NCBI GenBank assembly: GCA_025594325.1
Contig: JANHCV010000001.1
Span: 3,844,001 to 3,908,000 of the forward strand
Reading direction: 5' to 3'
Source: Blastocladiella emersonii ATCC 22665
Taxonomy: Eukaryota; Blastocladiomycota; Blastocladiomycetes; Blastocladiales; Blastocladiaceae
Length of the DNA: 64,000 nucleotides
A model generated the notes under the pieces. It was not told the DNA's origin. It did not search any database and saw only the letters and a program-made list of their open reading frames with translations. Below, in pieces: positions 20,201-31,498 of this stretch; the first letter of the stretch is position 1, and every line of letters begins with the position of its first letter. The translations under genes were made by a program, and so were the position numbers.

Positions 20201-22667
20201 GTCGGCCTGCCGCCCATGACGCTCGCCGAGGCGCTCGCCGCGCGCCGCGAAAAGCAGCAGCGCAAGCGCGAGGCCAAGGCCGAAAAGGCGGCCGCGAAAC
20301 GCGAGGCCAAGGCCGTCGAGGAGCTCGCGCGCAAGCAGGAGAAGGCCGCCCGCAAGGCCGCGCGCCGCGCGCTCCTCGCCGAAATGGAGCAGGCCGAGGC
20401 CGAGCGCAAGGCCATCAAGCGGCTCAAGGCTGAGCGTAAGCGGCAGGCCAAGATCGAGGCCGCCGCCGCCGCGGCTGTCGTCGTGGTCTCGCCCGACGAC
20501 GCTGCGGTGACGACCGATGCCGAGGCTACGCCCACGGCTGCGTCGGCCGCCGCCGGGTCGCCCGCGGTGCCCGGTGCCGTCTCGCCCGTGCTCCCCGGCG
20601 GGCGCGGGTACGCCGCCGAGTCGGGACTCGGTGCCGGCGCCGCCGCGGCGCACGAGGAGGAGGGCGCGTTCGCTGCTCTCGCGTCGATTGCGCGCAAGCG
20701 CCGCCGCCACTTCAACCTCCCGCTGCTCAAGCTGCGCGACGTGATCCTCAACAACAGTAACAACAGCTCCAACAACACGCCCGACGAGCACTCGGCGACG
20801 CCCGTGGCCGAGCAGCTGTCGTCCTCGTCGTCGTCGTCGGGTCCCGGCGCAGCCATGAAGCGCGGATTCAACAACCTCGGCGCGCTGTTGTCGCCCGCGT
20901 CCAAGCACGTCGACCAGATCCAGCTGCCGGGCCCACCGCCCATCTCGCCGGGCCGCATGTCGTCGCTGACGGTCGAGCAGGAGCAGGAGGCGGCAGCGGC
21001 CGAGGCCGAGGATGTCGCGGGCGGCGACGCGGGGTCGTCGAGCGGGGTCAGCGTGCCGGGCGTCGAGGAGGTGTCCATGACGCACGCCAAAATCTGCCTC
21101 GACGACTTCCAGCTGCTCAAGCTGATCGGCAAGGGCACGTTCGGCAAGGTGCTGCTGGCCAAGCACAAGCGGACGGGCAACCCGTGCGCCATCAAGGTGA
21201 TCACCAAGGCGGTGCTCAAGAACCACCCGAACGAGATCCGCCACGTCATGAGCGAGCGCAACGTGCTCATGCGCAACATGAAGCACCCGTTCCTGGTCGG
21301 GCTCCAGTACGCGTTCCAGACCCCCGTCAAGCTGTACCTCGTCCTCGACTACGTCAACGGCGGCGAGCTCTTCTTCCACCTCCAGCGCGAGCGCCGGTTC
21401 CCCGAGGACCGCGTCCGGTTCTACGCCGCCGAGATTACGTCCGCGCTCGAGTACCTCCACTCGCTCGGGATCATGTACCGCGACCTCAAGCCGGGTACGC
21501 TTTTCTTTCGGGTCGCGGGTCTGATGGGACGGTACTAAGCGCTCGCGTGCACCGTGTGTAGAGAACATTCTGCTCGACCGCGACGGGCACATTGCGCTGA
21601 CCGATTTCGGGCTGGCCAAGGAGAACATTGAGCCGGCGGTGGGCCGCACGTCGACGTTCTGCGGGACGCCCGAGTACCTGGCGCCCGAGATCGTCAAGCG
21701 GCAGTCGTACTCGCTGGCGGTCGACTGGTGGTGCCTCGGGTCGGTCGTGTACGAGATGCTGGTCGGGCTCCCACCCTTCTACTCGGCCAACACGCAGGAG
21801 CTGTTCCAGCGGATCCTGCACGACAAGCTGCGGTGGCCGGCGCACATTGCCGTGAGCAGCGCGGCGCGCGGGTTCGTGTCGGCGCTCCTGGTGCGGCAGC
21901 CCGAAGCGCGGCTCGGGTGGCACGGCGCCCGCGAGGTCAAGTACCACCCGTTCTTCACGGGCGTCGACTGGAACAAGCTCGTCAACAAGCTGTACCGGCC
22001 GCCGTTCGTCCCCGACCTCGAGTCCACGCTCGACCTCCGGTACATTGACCCCTCGTTCAAGGACGAGGATATCCACACCGCGTCCATGTCGGCCGAGAAG
22101 TCGGCCCAGCTCGCGTCGGCGACGGCATCTGCCCAGCAGCAGCAGCAGCAGCAGGGCAGCGAGCAGTGGGTCAAGGGCCCGTCAGGCGGCGGCAGCGCGT
22201 CGCCCGGGCCCAAGCCCGCCAAGTCGAGCAAGAAGTCGGCGGCGGGTGCCGTCGGCGGGACCGGCGCGACCAGCAAGGCCAAGGCCAAGATGCCGTGGGG
22301 CAAGTCGGCGGCCAAGCGGTCCAAGGAACGGGAAGCATCATCGACCGCCGCCTCAACGACGAGCGCCGACGCCGCCGCGGATCAAGGTGCCGCCGCCCCC
22401 GCGGCCGCGCGGTCGGGCACGGCGGGGTCGGACGGGCGGCTGAGTCTGATCCGCGAGACGCTGCTCGAGGACTCGGACGACGACGCGTTCGCCGGGTTCA
22501 CGTACTACGGGGCCGGCGCCGACGACGACGTGCTCCGCGACCTGTACGGGTCCGACGACGGCGACGACGAGGCGGACGAGGAGGACGGCGAGGGCAGCGC
22601 GGGCGCGGCCGAGCACGACGGTGACGCGGACGACGAGGCGGACCCGGCGTCTGCAGCAGCGCGGTGA
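17243..22667 (+). CDS. Very large PX-domain AGC protein kinase (SGK/S6K-like)
   Basis: Two exons: 17243-21494 and 21562-22667; 1785 aa. Residues 1-450 are disordered, with acidic Asp/Glu/Ser runs and Pro-rich stretches. A PX domain (about 455-575, with [12 protein letters not shown] and PPKRLFG) should bind phosphoinositides. Residues 575-1280 are again low-complexity, with Lys-rich and Ala/Glu/Lys helical runs. The kinase domain (about 1288-1545) has [12 protein letters not shown], the RDLKPEN loop created across the splice junction, DFG and the activation-loop [12 protein letters not shown]. The C-terminal hydrophobic motif FAGFTY (about 1726) is the PDK1-docking/TORC2 site of AGC kinases. 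The PX plus AGC pairing recalls SGK3 and fungal PX kinases, but the length is several times larger. It is probably membrane-recruited growth signalling; the substrate is unknown. Confidence 0.9.
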
Positions 22668-23795
22668 TCGGTACGTTCTCGCACGTGGCAACGATCGTGG
22701 GATGGTGCGAGACTGACGACGACGCGCGGCCCTCTGTCTAGTGACATCCCATTCTTGTTCCGCGAACGCGCGCGCACCCGCGAGACGGGGTCGACTCGTC
22801 TCCACTTGCCCTCGCCGGCCGTGACCACGGCCACGGCGGCCATCGGCAGTTTTGCTTCTTTGCGCTCGCTCGCCTCGCTCATTGACATGTACAACCAACC
22901 ACACACACACACATTTTTACAGACGGCCTCCCTCCTTACCCACCCGCACATTCCAATAGACACACTCGGATTTCGTTTAGACCCTGATCTTGAAGTGTGA
23001 GACGAGCGACGCGAACGCTCCGTGATCGGGCGAGTGATGATCATTCCCACGGCGCGGACACGGCCCCCGAAACGCGAGCCCGACCCGCACGGCCGCGTGT
23101 CTCCCATCGTGCAACGAGCACGTCATGCCTCGCGACCGCTGCGACGGCTGCGTTCCCGCGCGGGCGGGCCAGGCGTCGCGGTCGCGTTGCCCCGAGCGAC
23201 CACGCCGCGGGAGGCGCGACGGCTCCGGGCGCGCAAGCAGCGCGGTCCAGGCGGCGCGGCGACGCCGGGCGCGGCGGGCGAGGCATCGGCTGGACCTCAA
23301 GGCGGCAAGGCCGGTGCGCGCGCACGAGTGCCGGCGGATGCAGAGCAGCAGGCATCGCGGCTCGTGGGTGTAACAACCCGGGAGCGGTGGCGCCACGGCC
23401 AAGGCCGCGTGAGAGGGGGTGCGCGGGGAGACGAGCAAGCGGGGAGCTTGGGGCGAGCTTAGACGGGGGCGCGAGCGGGGGACGGACGCGCGCGGCGACG
23501 AGGAGGACGAGCGGGGAGTGTGGCGCGGCGCGTGAGCGCGTGGTCGATGGGTGCCCGCAAAGGCAGGCACGGGGAACCCGATGGACGGCGCCGGGCGACC
23601 CGCGCGGCGAAGCGGCCACGGCAGCAGCAGCGGCGGTGAGCGACGCGGGAGGAGCGGGGCTATATAAGACGCGTCGCCGCCCGCTCCCCCTCTCCTCTCC
23701 ATCATCACCGCCGCCATCAACGAGCACCGCGCTCTCTCTCCCCCTCGATACACCGACTGGTCTCCCTCCCCGATACACCACCCTACACCACCACC
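22668..23795. other. Intergenic 1.1 kb: kinase 3' flank and promoter of the next gene
   Basis: It contains a lone exact GTGCGAGAC (22705-22713), a short CA microsatellite near 22900, a GC-rich middle and a TATA box at 23661. An open frame on the minus strand across 22977-23972 is low-complexity and Pro/Arg/Ser-rich with no family resemblance, so I do not call it. Confidence 0.5.
23661..23667 (+). promoter_or_regulatory. TATA box (TATATAA)
   Basis: A perfect TATATAA sits in otherwise GC-rich DNA, followed by a C/T-rich stretch and then the ATG at 23796 (135 bp downstream). Spacing suits a transcription start near 23690-23700. Confidence 0.6.
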
Positions 23796-24791
23796 ATGCT
23801 CTCGTCCCACCACCCCGCCGACGACCTGCCGCCGACCGCGACGGTGCTCGGCGCGACCGACACCAGCATCGCGTTCGAGGTGCCGCTCGCGTCGCCCGCG
23901 TCGCCGTCCAAGGCCCCGCCCGCGCACCTCGCCGGCCGCCTGGCGGGCAAGCCCCCGGCGTCGCCGCTGCACCAGATCCTCGAGTACGTTGCTCTCTCGT
24001 CGTGTGCCCCGCCGCGGTCCCCCAAGTCCACTTACCGACCACCCTCCCTCCCTCCCCGACCGGCGCGCGAACAGCTTTGCTCACTTGCTCTTCCTTGACC
24101 CAACACTCCTCAGTGACTTCCAGCACGCCGTGGACCGGCACCACGAGTTTGTCGAGCGCGAGCGCGAGCGCGTCGCGCAGCACGACCGCAAGGTGCTCGC
24201 CGTGCAGGACCGCCAGCGCCTGGCCACCGAGCAGAAGGGTACTACGACCTTGCCTTACTCGGCGTGATGTTGGCGATGAACACGACACTGACGCACTCCA
24301 ACCTCGCCCACCCTCGCGTAGCCCAAGAACTCGAGGCCAGCCTGACGGCGGCGGCCGACCGCGCGCGCGAGTACCTGGCGCAGCGCGTCGGGCGGCTGCA
24401 CGCGCACAACGTGGCCATCGACGAGACGCGCGCGCACAAACGCGACCTCGACGCGGCGCACGACGAGCACTCGCGCGCCGAGCACCAGGCGCACCTCGGG
24501 CGCGTCGCGGCCGCCGAGCAGCGCCACCGCGAGCTCGAGACGCGCCGCCTGCTCCAGCTCTCGCAGTACACGCACGTGCGCCAGGACCTCGCTACGCAGC
24601 GCCGCGCCCGACGCACCTCGGCCGAGATCGCGGCCGCCGGCTCGCGCACCCCGTCGCCCACGGCCCAGCCGCCGCAGCAGCAGCAGGCGCAGGTGCAGTC
24701 GGAGCAGCAGCAGCAGCCGGCGGCGCCCATCGCCAAGTCGGCCGAGGCGGGCGACCGCCCGGGCCGCCGCACGTCCGTCGCCGAGGAGTGA
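23796..24791 (+). CDS. Small coiled-coil protein of unknown function
   Basis: Three exons: 23796-23983, 24114-24238, 24322-24791; 260 aa. The first intron is the longest in the window (130 nt, CAG acceptor) and the second ends in TAG; junctions are phase 2 and phase 1 and the frame closes. Residues about 60-210 are highly charged helix rich in Arg, Glu, His, Gln and Ala with heptad spacing. The N-terminus is Pro/Ala/Ser-rich and the C-terminus has a Gln-rich patch and a Ser/Thr/Pro tail. No catalytic motif is present and I do not recognise the family. A strong TATA box lies upstream, unusual in this window. A cytoskeletal or scaffold role is possible but unsupported. Confidence 0.7.
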
Positions 24792-25107
24792 TCCGCGCGC
24801 CATGACCGTGCGCGCGATGCCGCCGCTGCCCCTGCACCAGAGCTATCCAATATTCTATGAACCCATCCCATCCTACCCAAATGTCTCAGTTGTCCAAAAT
24901 TCATAAACCCACGGTTTCCTAATCATCACCGTCTCGCGCCCTGTCCCGCGAGCTGGAACGCGTCGCTTAGAAACGCGTCTTGTCATGTGATGTAGAGAAC
25001 CTTGGCCTTCCCGCCCAGCGTTGCGCCACGTCGCCGCCGCCATCACTCCGCCTCCGCCGCGACTCAACGCACCACCGCACACGCAGCCAGCCAATGTAAC
25101 CAGCACC
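24792..25107. other. Intergenic: HID1 promoter
   Basis: 316 bp. Two ACGCGT sites lie near 24959 and 24975. No gene is seen. Confidence 0.4.
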
Positions 25108-27652
25108 ATGGGCAACACGGACTCGAAGCTGGCGTTCCGCCAGAACCTGTTCCGGCTGGTCCGCGAGGACGTGCCGCGATCCGATCCGGCCAACGCCGCC
25201 TTCTACGCGCAGTTCTGGACCCTGCCGACGTCGCCCGACGACGTGTTCACGCTGCTGCAGCCCATGGACGTGCGCCGCCTGCGCGAGGACCGCCCCACGG
25301 GCTTCGCCGCCCTGTGGCTCGCCGTCGTCGACCGCCTCCTCGAGCTCGTTGCCGACCCCTCGTGGACTGCCCCCGCGCAGTCGCTCGTCTCCGCCATCAC
25401 CACCCGCGGTGGCAGCGCTCGTGCCGCTCCTGCGAGTGGACCCGCCAACGACCCCGCCAAGTGCCTCGCCGCCCTCAACTGCGTGCGCCTGCTCACTCGC
25501 CTGCTGCCGTACCTGTACGAGGCCGAGGCGCCCGACGACGGGTCTGGCGCCGTCGGCAGCCCGCTCGAGATGGCGCTCCTGTACCGCCCCGTCCAGACCA
25601 CCGCCGACGCCGCCGCGCGCGCCGAGGGCAGTGTTGAGGGCGGCGACCCCGCGGCCGTCCCGCTCGCGCACGTCCTGCTCGTCGCTACCGTCAAGCTGCT
25701 GTTCCGCCCCGGTTTCACCACGCCGCTGCGCCCGCCAGCTGACGCCGCGGCTGCGGGACTCCCGCCTGCTGCGGTCGCGGCCGACTCGCTCGCCGAGCAG
25801 GTGTGGGACGCGTCGACGGGCGGCGACGGCGGCGCCGAGTCGGCGGCCAAGGTCGTCACCCCCACCAACATGAACGCGAACCGGACCGAGGTCCTGCGCC
25901 TGCTCCTCGTGCTGCTGTCCAAGGCCATGTTCGTCGCGGGCCCCGCCTCCACCGAACCCGCCGCGGCCTTGACCGCGTCGCTGCCCGCCTCGCCCATGTC
26001 CCCCGCCAGCACGACGACCGCGGGCTCGATGCCGTCGACCCCGATCCCAACCCCGACTACGACCACCTCGACCCCGTCCTCGCTCTCGTTCGGCCAGCGC
26101 AGCCCGCTCACCGCGTACATGACGGGCGCCGACTTCCCTCCGTCCCTCGCGCGCGCGCTCGTGTGCTCGCTGCTCAACACGCTGGTCGCGTGGTCGCCCG
26201 CCGGCTGGATGCCGTACGACTACCTGGTGCTGGCCAGCAGCGGCGACGCGACGCTCGCCACCCTGTGCATCCACGTCCTGTGCGTGCTCCTGACCGCGCC
26301 CGCCGGGGACGAGTCGGCGCCGGGGGCGTGGGGCGCCGCGTCGCCCAACCAGTTTCATCGGCTCATTGCGCAGATGTCGCCCGACAGCGCGATTGCGACG
26401 GCGCCCGCGTTGGTGCGGTTGCTCGCCGGGCGGAGAAGGGGGAACTCGCTACTGCCGGCCGCAACGCCCGCGGTCGTGTTCTTCCACGAGCTCCTGGCTC
26501 TGCTGCTCGTGCTCATGCACTCGAGCGAGGTATGCTGGCCCCGTTTGTCGCTGGAGACGTGATACTGATACGTGCGGGAGTAGGCATTTTACTCGGTCAT
26601 CGACGGGACCGACTTGTGCGATACGCTCGTCGACGAGCTGCTCGACCTGCTCACGCAGTACCAGAACCCGCAGGGTGCGCCCCCCTCCCCGATCACTCTT
26701 GCCACCATCGCTAACCCGCGAGCACCGAGCGAGTGTAGAAGTCAACCTGATCCGCATCGCGCTACAGGTCCTCCTCTCGCTGTCGCTGCGCGAGTGCACG
26801 CGCACCGAGGAGATCATCGCGACGGTCCACGGTCTCATGACGCAGCCCCTCGCACACCTGGCGCCCTTCTACGAGCAGTTCCTGTCTCTCCTCCGCCGGT
26901 GCGCGTACTTCCACCCAATCACCGCGCAGTCCGCCACCCGCCTAGTGCAGCTCGCGAGCGTACTGGGCCAGCCGCGGTACCTGACGCGCGGCGAGCACAA
27001 CCACCGGCTCGCGACGGCGGTCTTCGAGATCCTCGAGTACGCGCTCGCGCTCGAGTCGCGCGAGGTCCTCGACGCCGTCATGTCGCACCCGCGCGAGCTC
27101 GGCGCGTTCCTGTACGTGCAGCTCGCGGACGTCGAGCCGCGCGTCGTCGGCAAGGGCAAGACGCGCCGCCGCGCCGACGCCGCGTGGACGCCCAACGCGG
27201 CGTGGTTCGACGCGTGGCGCGCTGAGCTACACCTGCCGCAGCTCGTCCACGCTGTGGCCTCGATCATCGACGCGCCCGTCGCCACCTCGCTCGAGGATCT
27301 CGGCGCCGTCCTGTCGACGCTCCCCAAGACCCCGCCGAAATCGGTCCTCGCCGTCGGCGCCGCGGGCACGCCCCGCACCCCACCGTCGGCACCGCTCCCG
27401 CCCGCGGTCCGCGCGTGGCTCCCCGGGTTCGTCTGGGGCGCCGCGTTCCTCAGGCATAAGCCGGGGGAGAAGACGCTCGCGCTGTGGCAGGGCACCGCCC
27501 CGCGGCTGTTCAAGGTGCGCGTCGTCACAGCCGCGCAGCAGGCCGCGGCGGCGGGCGCTGTGTCGGCGCCAGCATCGCCCGCGCCGTCGTCGGCTTCCTC
27601 AACTGGGCTAGCACCAGCGACGGTCGGGGAAGGGACAGTGCAGGAAATTTGA
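25108..27652 (+). CDS. HID1: HID1-domain protein (Golgi peripheral membrane protein)
   Basis: Three exons: 25108-26529, 26584-26674, 26739-27652; 808 aa, near the usual length of about 790. The N-terminus MGNTDSKLAFR is the HID-1 signature and an N-myristoylation site at Gly2, which fixes the start. It continues with FYAQFWTLPTSPDDVFTLL. Later blocks such as FPPSLARALVCSLLNTL and FYEQFLSLLRRCAYF fit the family's helical repeat. The C-terminal part contains WLPGFVWGAAFLRHKPGEKTLA. HID1 acts at the medial/trans-Golgi in protein sorting in animals; fungal homologues are poorly studied. An insertion of about 60 residues rich in Ser, Thr and Pro (near 280-345) is probably a loop. Confidence 0.92.
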
Positions 27653-27695
27653 TGTCAAACGTAAGATATATCACACACACTACCACACGCCATCA

Positions 27696-30600
27696 TCATT
27701 CCACCGCCGGCTTCGTGGTCGGCAGCAAGAGCTTCGGCGCGCGCAAATCACAATCCGTGATCCCGCGCCGCTTGAGCCGCTTCGCGAGGGCGTCGCGCCA
27801 CTCGTCGTCGTGCGCAGCACACGCGGTCTCTATCGCTGCGCGCACGCGCGCATGGACCGCGGGCGTGCGCCAGAGGGCGGCGACAAAGTTGGTACACGCG
27901 TCGGCGCGGTGTCCGCGGCCGTCGGCGACGGCGGGGACGAGTTCGTCGGCGAGCCAGGGCAGGACCGCGGCGAGGGCCGCGTCGTCGGCGCGGACTGTCA
28001 GCATGCGGTGGGTGACGTGCAGGACGACGGTGGGCGCGTCGAGGAAGTGCGCGCGGAGGACGGCGACGGCGCGCGCGGGTGGGAGGAGGCACGCGAGGAG
28101 GACCTGGATCTCGCCGCGCAGCGTCACGGAGATGAACCCGAGCTCGGCGCGCGAGGGGAGCGGCGCGGCGAGCGCCGAGCCGAGCAGGAACTCGGCCATG
28201 GCATCCGCGATCTGCGCCGCGCTCGACTGCTTGAGCAGCTGCTGCAGGAGCATGAGCGCGCGGAGCGAGCGCATCCCGCCGTCGTCGCTGGTGCCATCGT
28301 CATTCGCGGTATCGCGGTCGGGCTCCGATGAGAGGTGGTGGTGCGCCTCGGCCATCTCAGCGTCCTCGCCGTCCCTACCACCCGCCGCCGCCGCCGCACC
28401 CCGCGTCGGGTCGGCCGCGACCTCGGCCTGCAGCGTGAGCAGCATCGGGTCGACGAGCGTGGTCAGGTCGCCGTGCTCGAGGAACACGAGCATGTCGGTC
28501 ATGGGCGACCGGCGCAGGAGCAGCGCGTCGTACTCGGTGTCGTCGAGCGCGCGCGCGAGCGCCGCCGCGGGACCGTCCACGTCGATCTGCGCGGCGACCT
28601 CGGCCACGATCTGCTCGTACTCGGCGAGGTCCTCCTCCACGTCCTTGATGGGGGCGGGCGACGTGAGCGAGCGCATCGGCGCCGACGGTGGCGGCCTTGG
28701 CGTCGCCTCGACGTCAATCTCGGGATCGACGTTCATCTCCTCGGCGGACGACGACGAGGACGACTTGACCTCAGCAATCGGCTCACCACCCCGCTTCGTC
28801 GCCGCGGGCGCGGGCGACTCGAGCACGGGGTCGGCCGTCCGCGCGCGCTTGCGCAGTGGCGACGGCTCCACACCACCCTCACCCGCCTCCCCCGCCGCCG
28901 CCGCTGCAGATACCTCGGCGAGCATCCGCTTCCGCGCCGAACTCGCCTGGGTCTCGTGGCCGGGCATGGGCGACGCGAAGATAGCGAGCGGGGTGGAGAT
29001 GAGCGAGGGCGACTCGAGGAGCGGGAGGCCCGTCGAGGTGCCCGCGGTACCCGTCGAGGTAGCGGACCGCGGCGTGGCGATCGCCGTCAGCGGGATCGCG
29101 GGCGCCGTGGACCGGCGCGACGCGGGTTCGCGGAACCCGGCGTTGGGCGTCGCGGCGGCCCATGTCGATTGCGGGTGCGGGCGCGGGACGGTGCTCGGGA
29201 GCGCGGCCGAGGCGGAGCGGTTGGCGGCGGTGGTGGTGGAGGAAGCGGGGAGCGGGGTCATGGCGACGGGCGCCGCGGGTTTCGCGGGGGTCGCGGGGAC
29301 GGCGGCGGCTGGTGCGGATACGGGCTCCGGTGCTGGTTCGTGCGCGGGCGCAGGAGCGGGGAGCACGTCAGCGAGGAACGCGAGGAGCTGGTCGCGGTTC
29401 TGGATGTGGTGGAGCGCGCTGGCGACTTCAGGCAGCGCCGGGTCGGCGGCAGAGGCCAGGTGCATTATCTCGGCCACGGCAGGGTGGCACGCCGCGTTCG
29501 CGACGCAGACGTCAAGGGAAACGAGCAGCTCGTCGGTCGCGATCGCGCGCGGGGTGGTCCGGGCCCAGTCTCCGCGGACCATGACGTCGCGGAGGATATC
29601 CAGCAGCAGGGCGCGCGGTGGCCCGTTGACGTCGATGCGGGCGACGGCAGCGACGAGCCCGGCAAGGCTCTCGGGCCGCTCGATCGAGCGCGCAAAGACG
29701 GTGCGTACGGCAGCGATGATCGGGGTACTGACGGCGTACTGCGGGTTGTGCTCAAGCCGCGCGCACTGGGCGAACAGCTGCTCGTACGAGTCGTCGGGGA
29801 TGGCGCCGAGCGCCGCGAGCACCTCGAGGTTCTGCAGCGCCGACGTCAGGGGCTTCGGGTGGGTCGAGGTGAGCCCGTACGCAATGTGCACGTCGAACAT
29901 GGACCGCTCGATCGACGTCACGGGCTTAGTCGACGGCAGCAGCGACGCCATGGCGTCGAAGGCGCGCGACCGCAGCATGAAGTCGGCGGACCGCGCGTCG
30001 CGCAGCAGGTCGTTGACGCCGGGCGCGGCGGCGGCGGCGGCGGCGGCGGTCGAGTCGCGCGAGCTCGTCGACAGGGCCGGGCTGACGACGGCAACGCCGC
30101 CAGACTCGGTGCGGTGCCGCCCGGGAGCAGCGGCGGCGGGCTGGAGGTGCTGGCGCGCAGAGGCGAGATGGGCGGGGCGCGAGGACGCTGCCGGAGCAGC
30201 GGGGGTGGCGGGGACGGTGCGGGTCGCGGGACCGGCGCGGGCCGAGGAGGCCGAGGGCGCAGAGCGCGGTGGGGGCAGGGCAATGGTGATCTCGGGCTCA
30301 GCGGTGCCGGTGCTCGTGTTGCTGTTGGAGCGGCTAAAGGCGGGGCGGATCGGGCGACGCGGAGCGGCCGAGGAGGCACGCGACGAGCCAGCAGCCGACG
30401 AGCTCGAGTTGATGCCGAGTGCCTTGCGGACCTGGGGCGCGAGGGTGTTGGCGAAGAGCTGGCTGCGGTGCGGGAAGGCGGCCATGTAGGCGGAGACGGC
30501 GGCGCGGGCGAGGTCGCGGACCTCCTTGTTGGCGTCCTCGGAGGTGGCCTTGAGGCAGACCTCGAGCGAGTTGACGAGGGCGTCGAGGCGGCTCGAGTCG

Positions 30601-31160
30601 TGGGCGTCGAGCAGGGCGCGGATGCACTCAATGGCGGCGAGCTTGGTGGTTTTGGAGGGGGAGCGGGCGGCCTCGCACACCTTGGGGACGAGGGCCTCGG
30701 GGGCGGCGGTGGGCACGATGGCGAGCAGGGCCGACTTGGCGCGGGCGACGAACACGGACTTGGTGCGGGCGGTGAGCTTGAGCAGCGGGGCGAGGAAGAT
30801 CTCGTCGACGGAGCCCGGGTTGGCGCCGTAGGCACGGGCGAGGGCCTCGACGAGCAGGCACGCCGTGGACATGAGCTTGGTGCGCTCGGTGAGGATGCAG
30901 CGCGAGATGGCGGGCTTGTGCGAGCGCACAAAGGCCTGCAGCGAGTGCGGCGAGTGGGTACCGGCGGCGACGAGGTCGGTGAGGCGGGCGAGCGCCGTGT
31001 CCATCTTGCCCCACGAGTCCTCGGACTCCTTGAGCGCGAGCACGGCGGCGAAGCCCTGCAGCTCGCGCTGGAGCGCCGGGTCCCTCGGGTACTACACTCG
31101 GGCGCGTCAGCGGGTGGGCGCGATGCATGGCACAGTGCGGGTACTTGCGTCGTCTTCCAT
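27696..31160 (-). CDS. CLASP: CLASP/Stu1-type TOG protein, microtubule plus-end regulator
   Basis: Two exons: 31160-31134 (nine codons) and 31091-27696; 1140 aa. The large exon has an in-frame stop directly before its first codon, so an upstream exon is required. The donor at 31133 (GTGCCA, 42-nt intron with CTGACGCG and TAG) gives the only in-phase join to an ATG. Residues about 20-230 form a CLASP_N-type TOG array: LKESEDSWGKMDTAL, SRCILTERTKLMSTAC and SKTTKLAAIECI. A Ser/Arg/Pro-rich basic region (about 240-330) suits microtubule-lattice and EB1 contact. A second helical-repeat region follows at about 350-500, then a disordered acidic stretch and a C-terminal helical domain (about 830-1120). 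It promotes microtubule rescue and spindle stability in relatives. Another TOG protein such as TOGARAM cannot be fully excluded. Confidence 0.72.
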
Positions 31161-31498
31161 GGGCGGGTGTGGTGGGGATCAGCGATGGATAGGGCGGTGA
31201 GACGGGCGGCACGGCCAAGTCGGCACGGAACGCGTGGGACTGCCACGTCAAGTTTTCGGCCCACGTGAGCCGTCGCGCTGGCGCGTCGCCGCGCTTCGCC
31301 GGGGTCGGCGTGGCCACCGTGGCCGCCCGCCCCTCCCTTCTCCGCCCCTCCCTTCTCCGCCCCTCCCTTCTCTCTCTCTCCCTTGCTCGCTCACACCATC
31401 GCAACCTGCGAACCCTCCATGGAACTTGCTGGGCCACCCGCTGCCCTCTGACCACGCATCGACCCACCCCAGCAACCCGATCGATCGACTGCGCCACC
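31161..31498. other. Divergent promoter with a 15-bp tandem repeat
   Basis: Between the CLASP-type gene and the membrane J-protein gene. Three copies of a CCCCTCCCTTCTCCG unit start near 31330 and run into a CT tract to about 31387, giving a strong pyrimidine tract on the plus strand just upstream of the J-protein 5' UTR. Confidence 0.6.

Noticed and set aside
22977-23972. Minus-strand frame of 331 codons overlapping the promoter of the small coiled-coil gene
   Set aside because: Pro/Arg/Ser low complexity, no splice-supported partner, and overlaps a TATA-driven gene on the other strand.
28335-31268. 977-codon plus-strand open frame opposite the CLASP-type gene
   Set aside because: Gly/Arg/Glu-rich antisense shadow without any domain; the minus strand has coherent TOG-type sequence.
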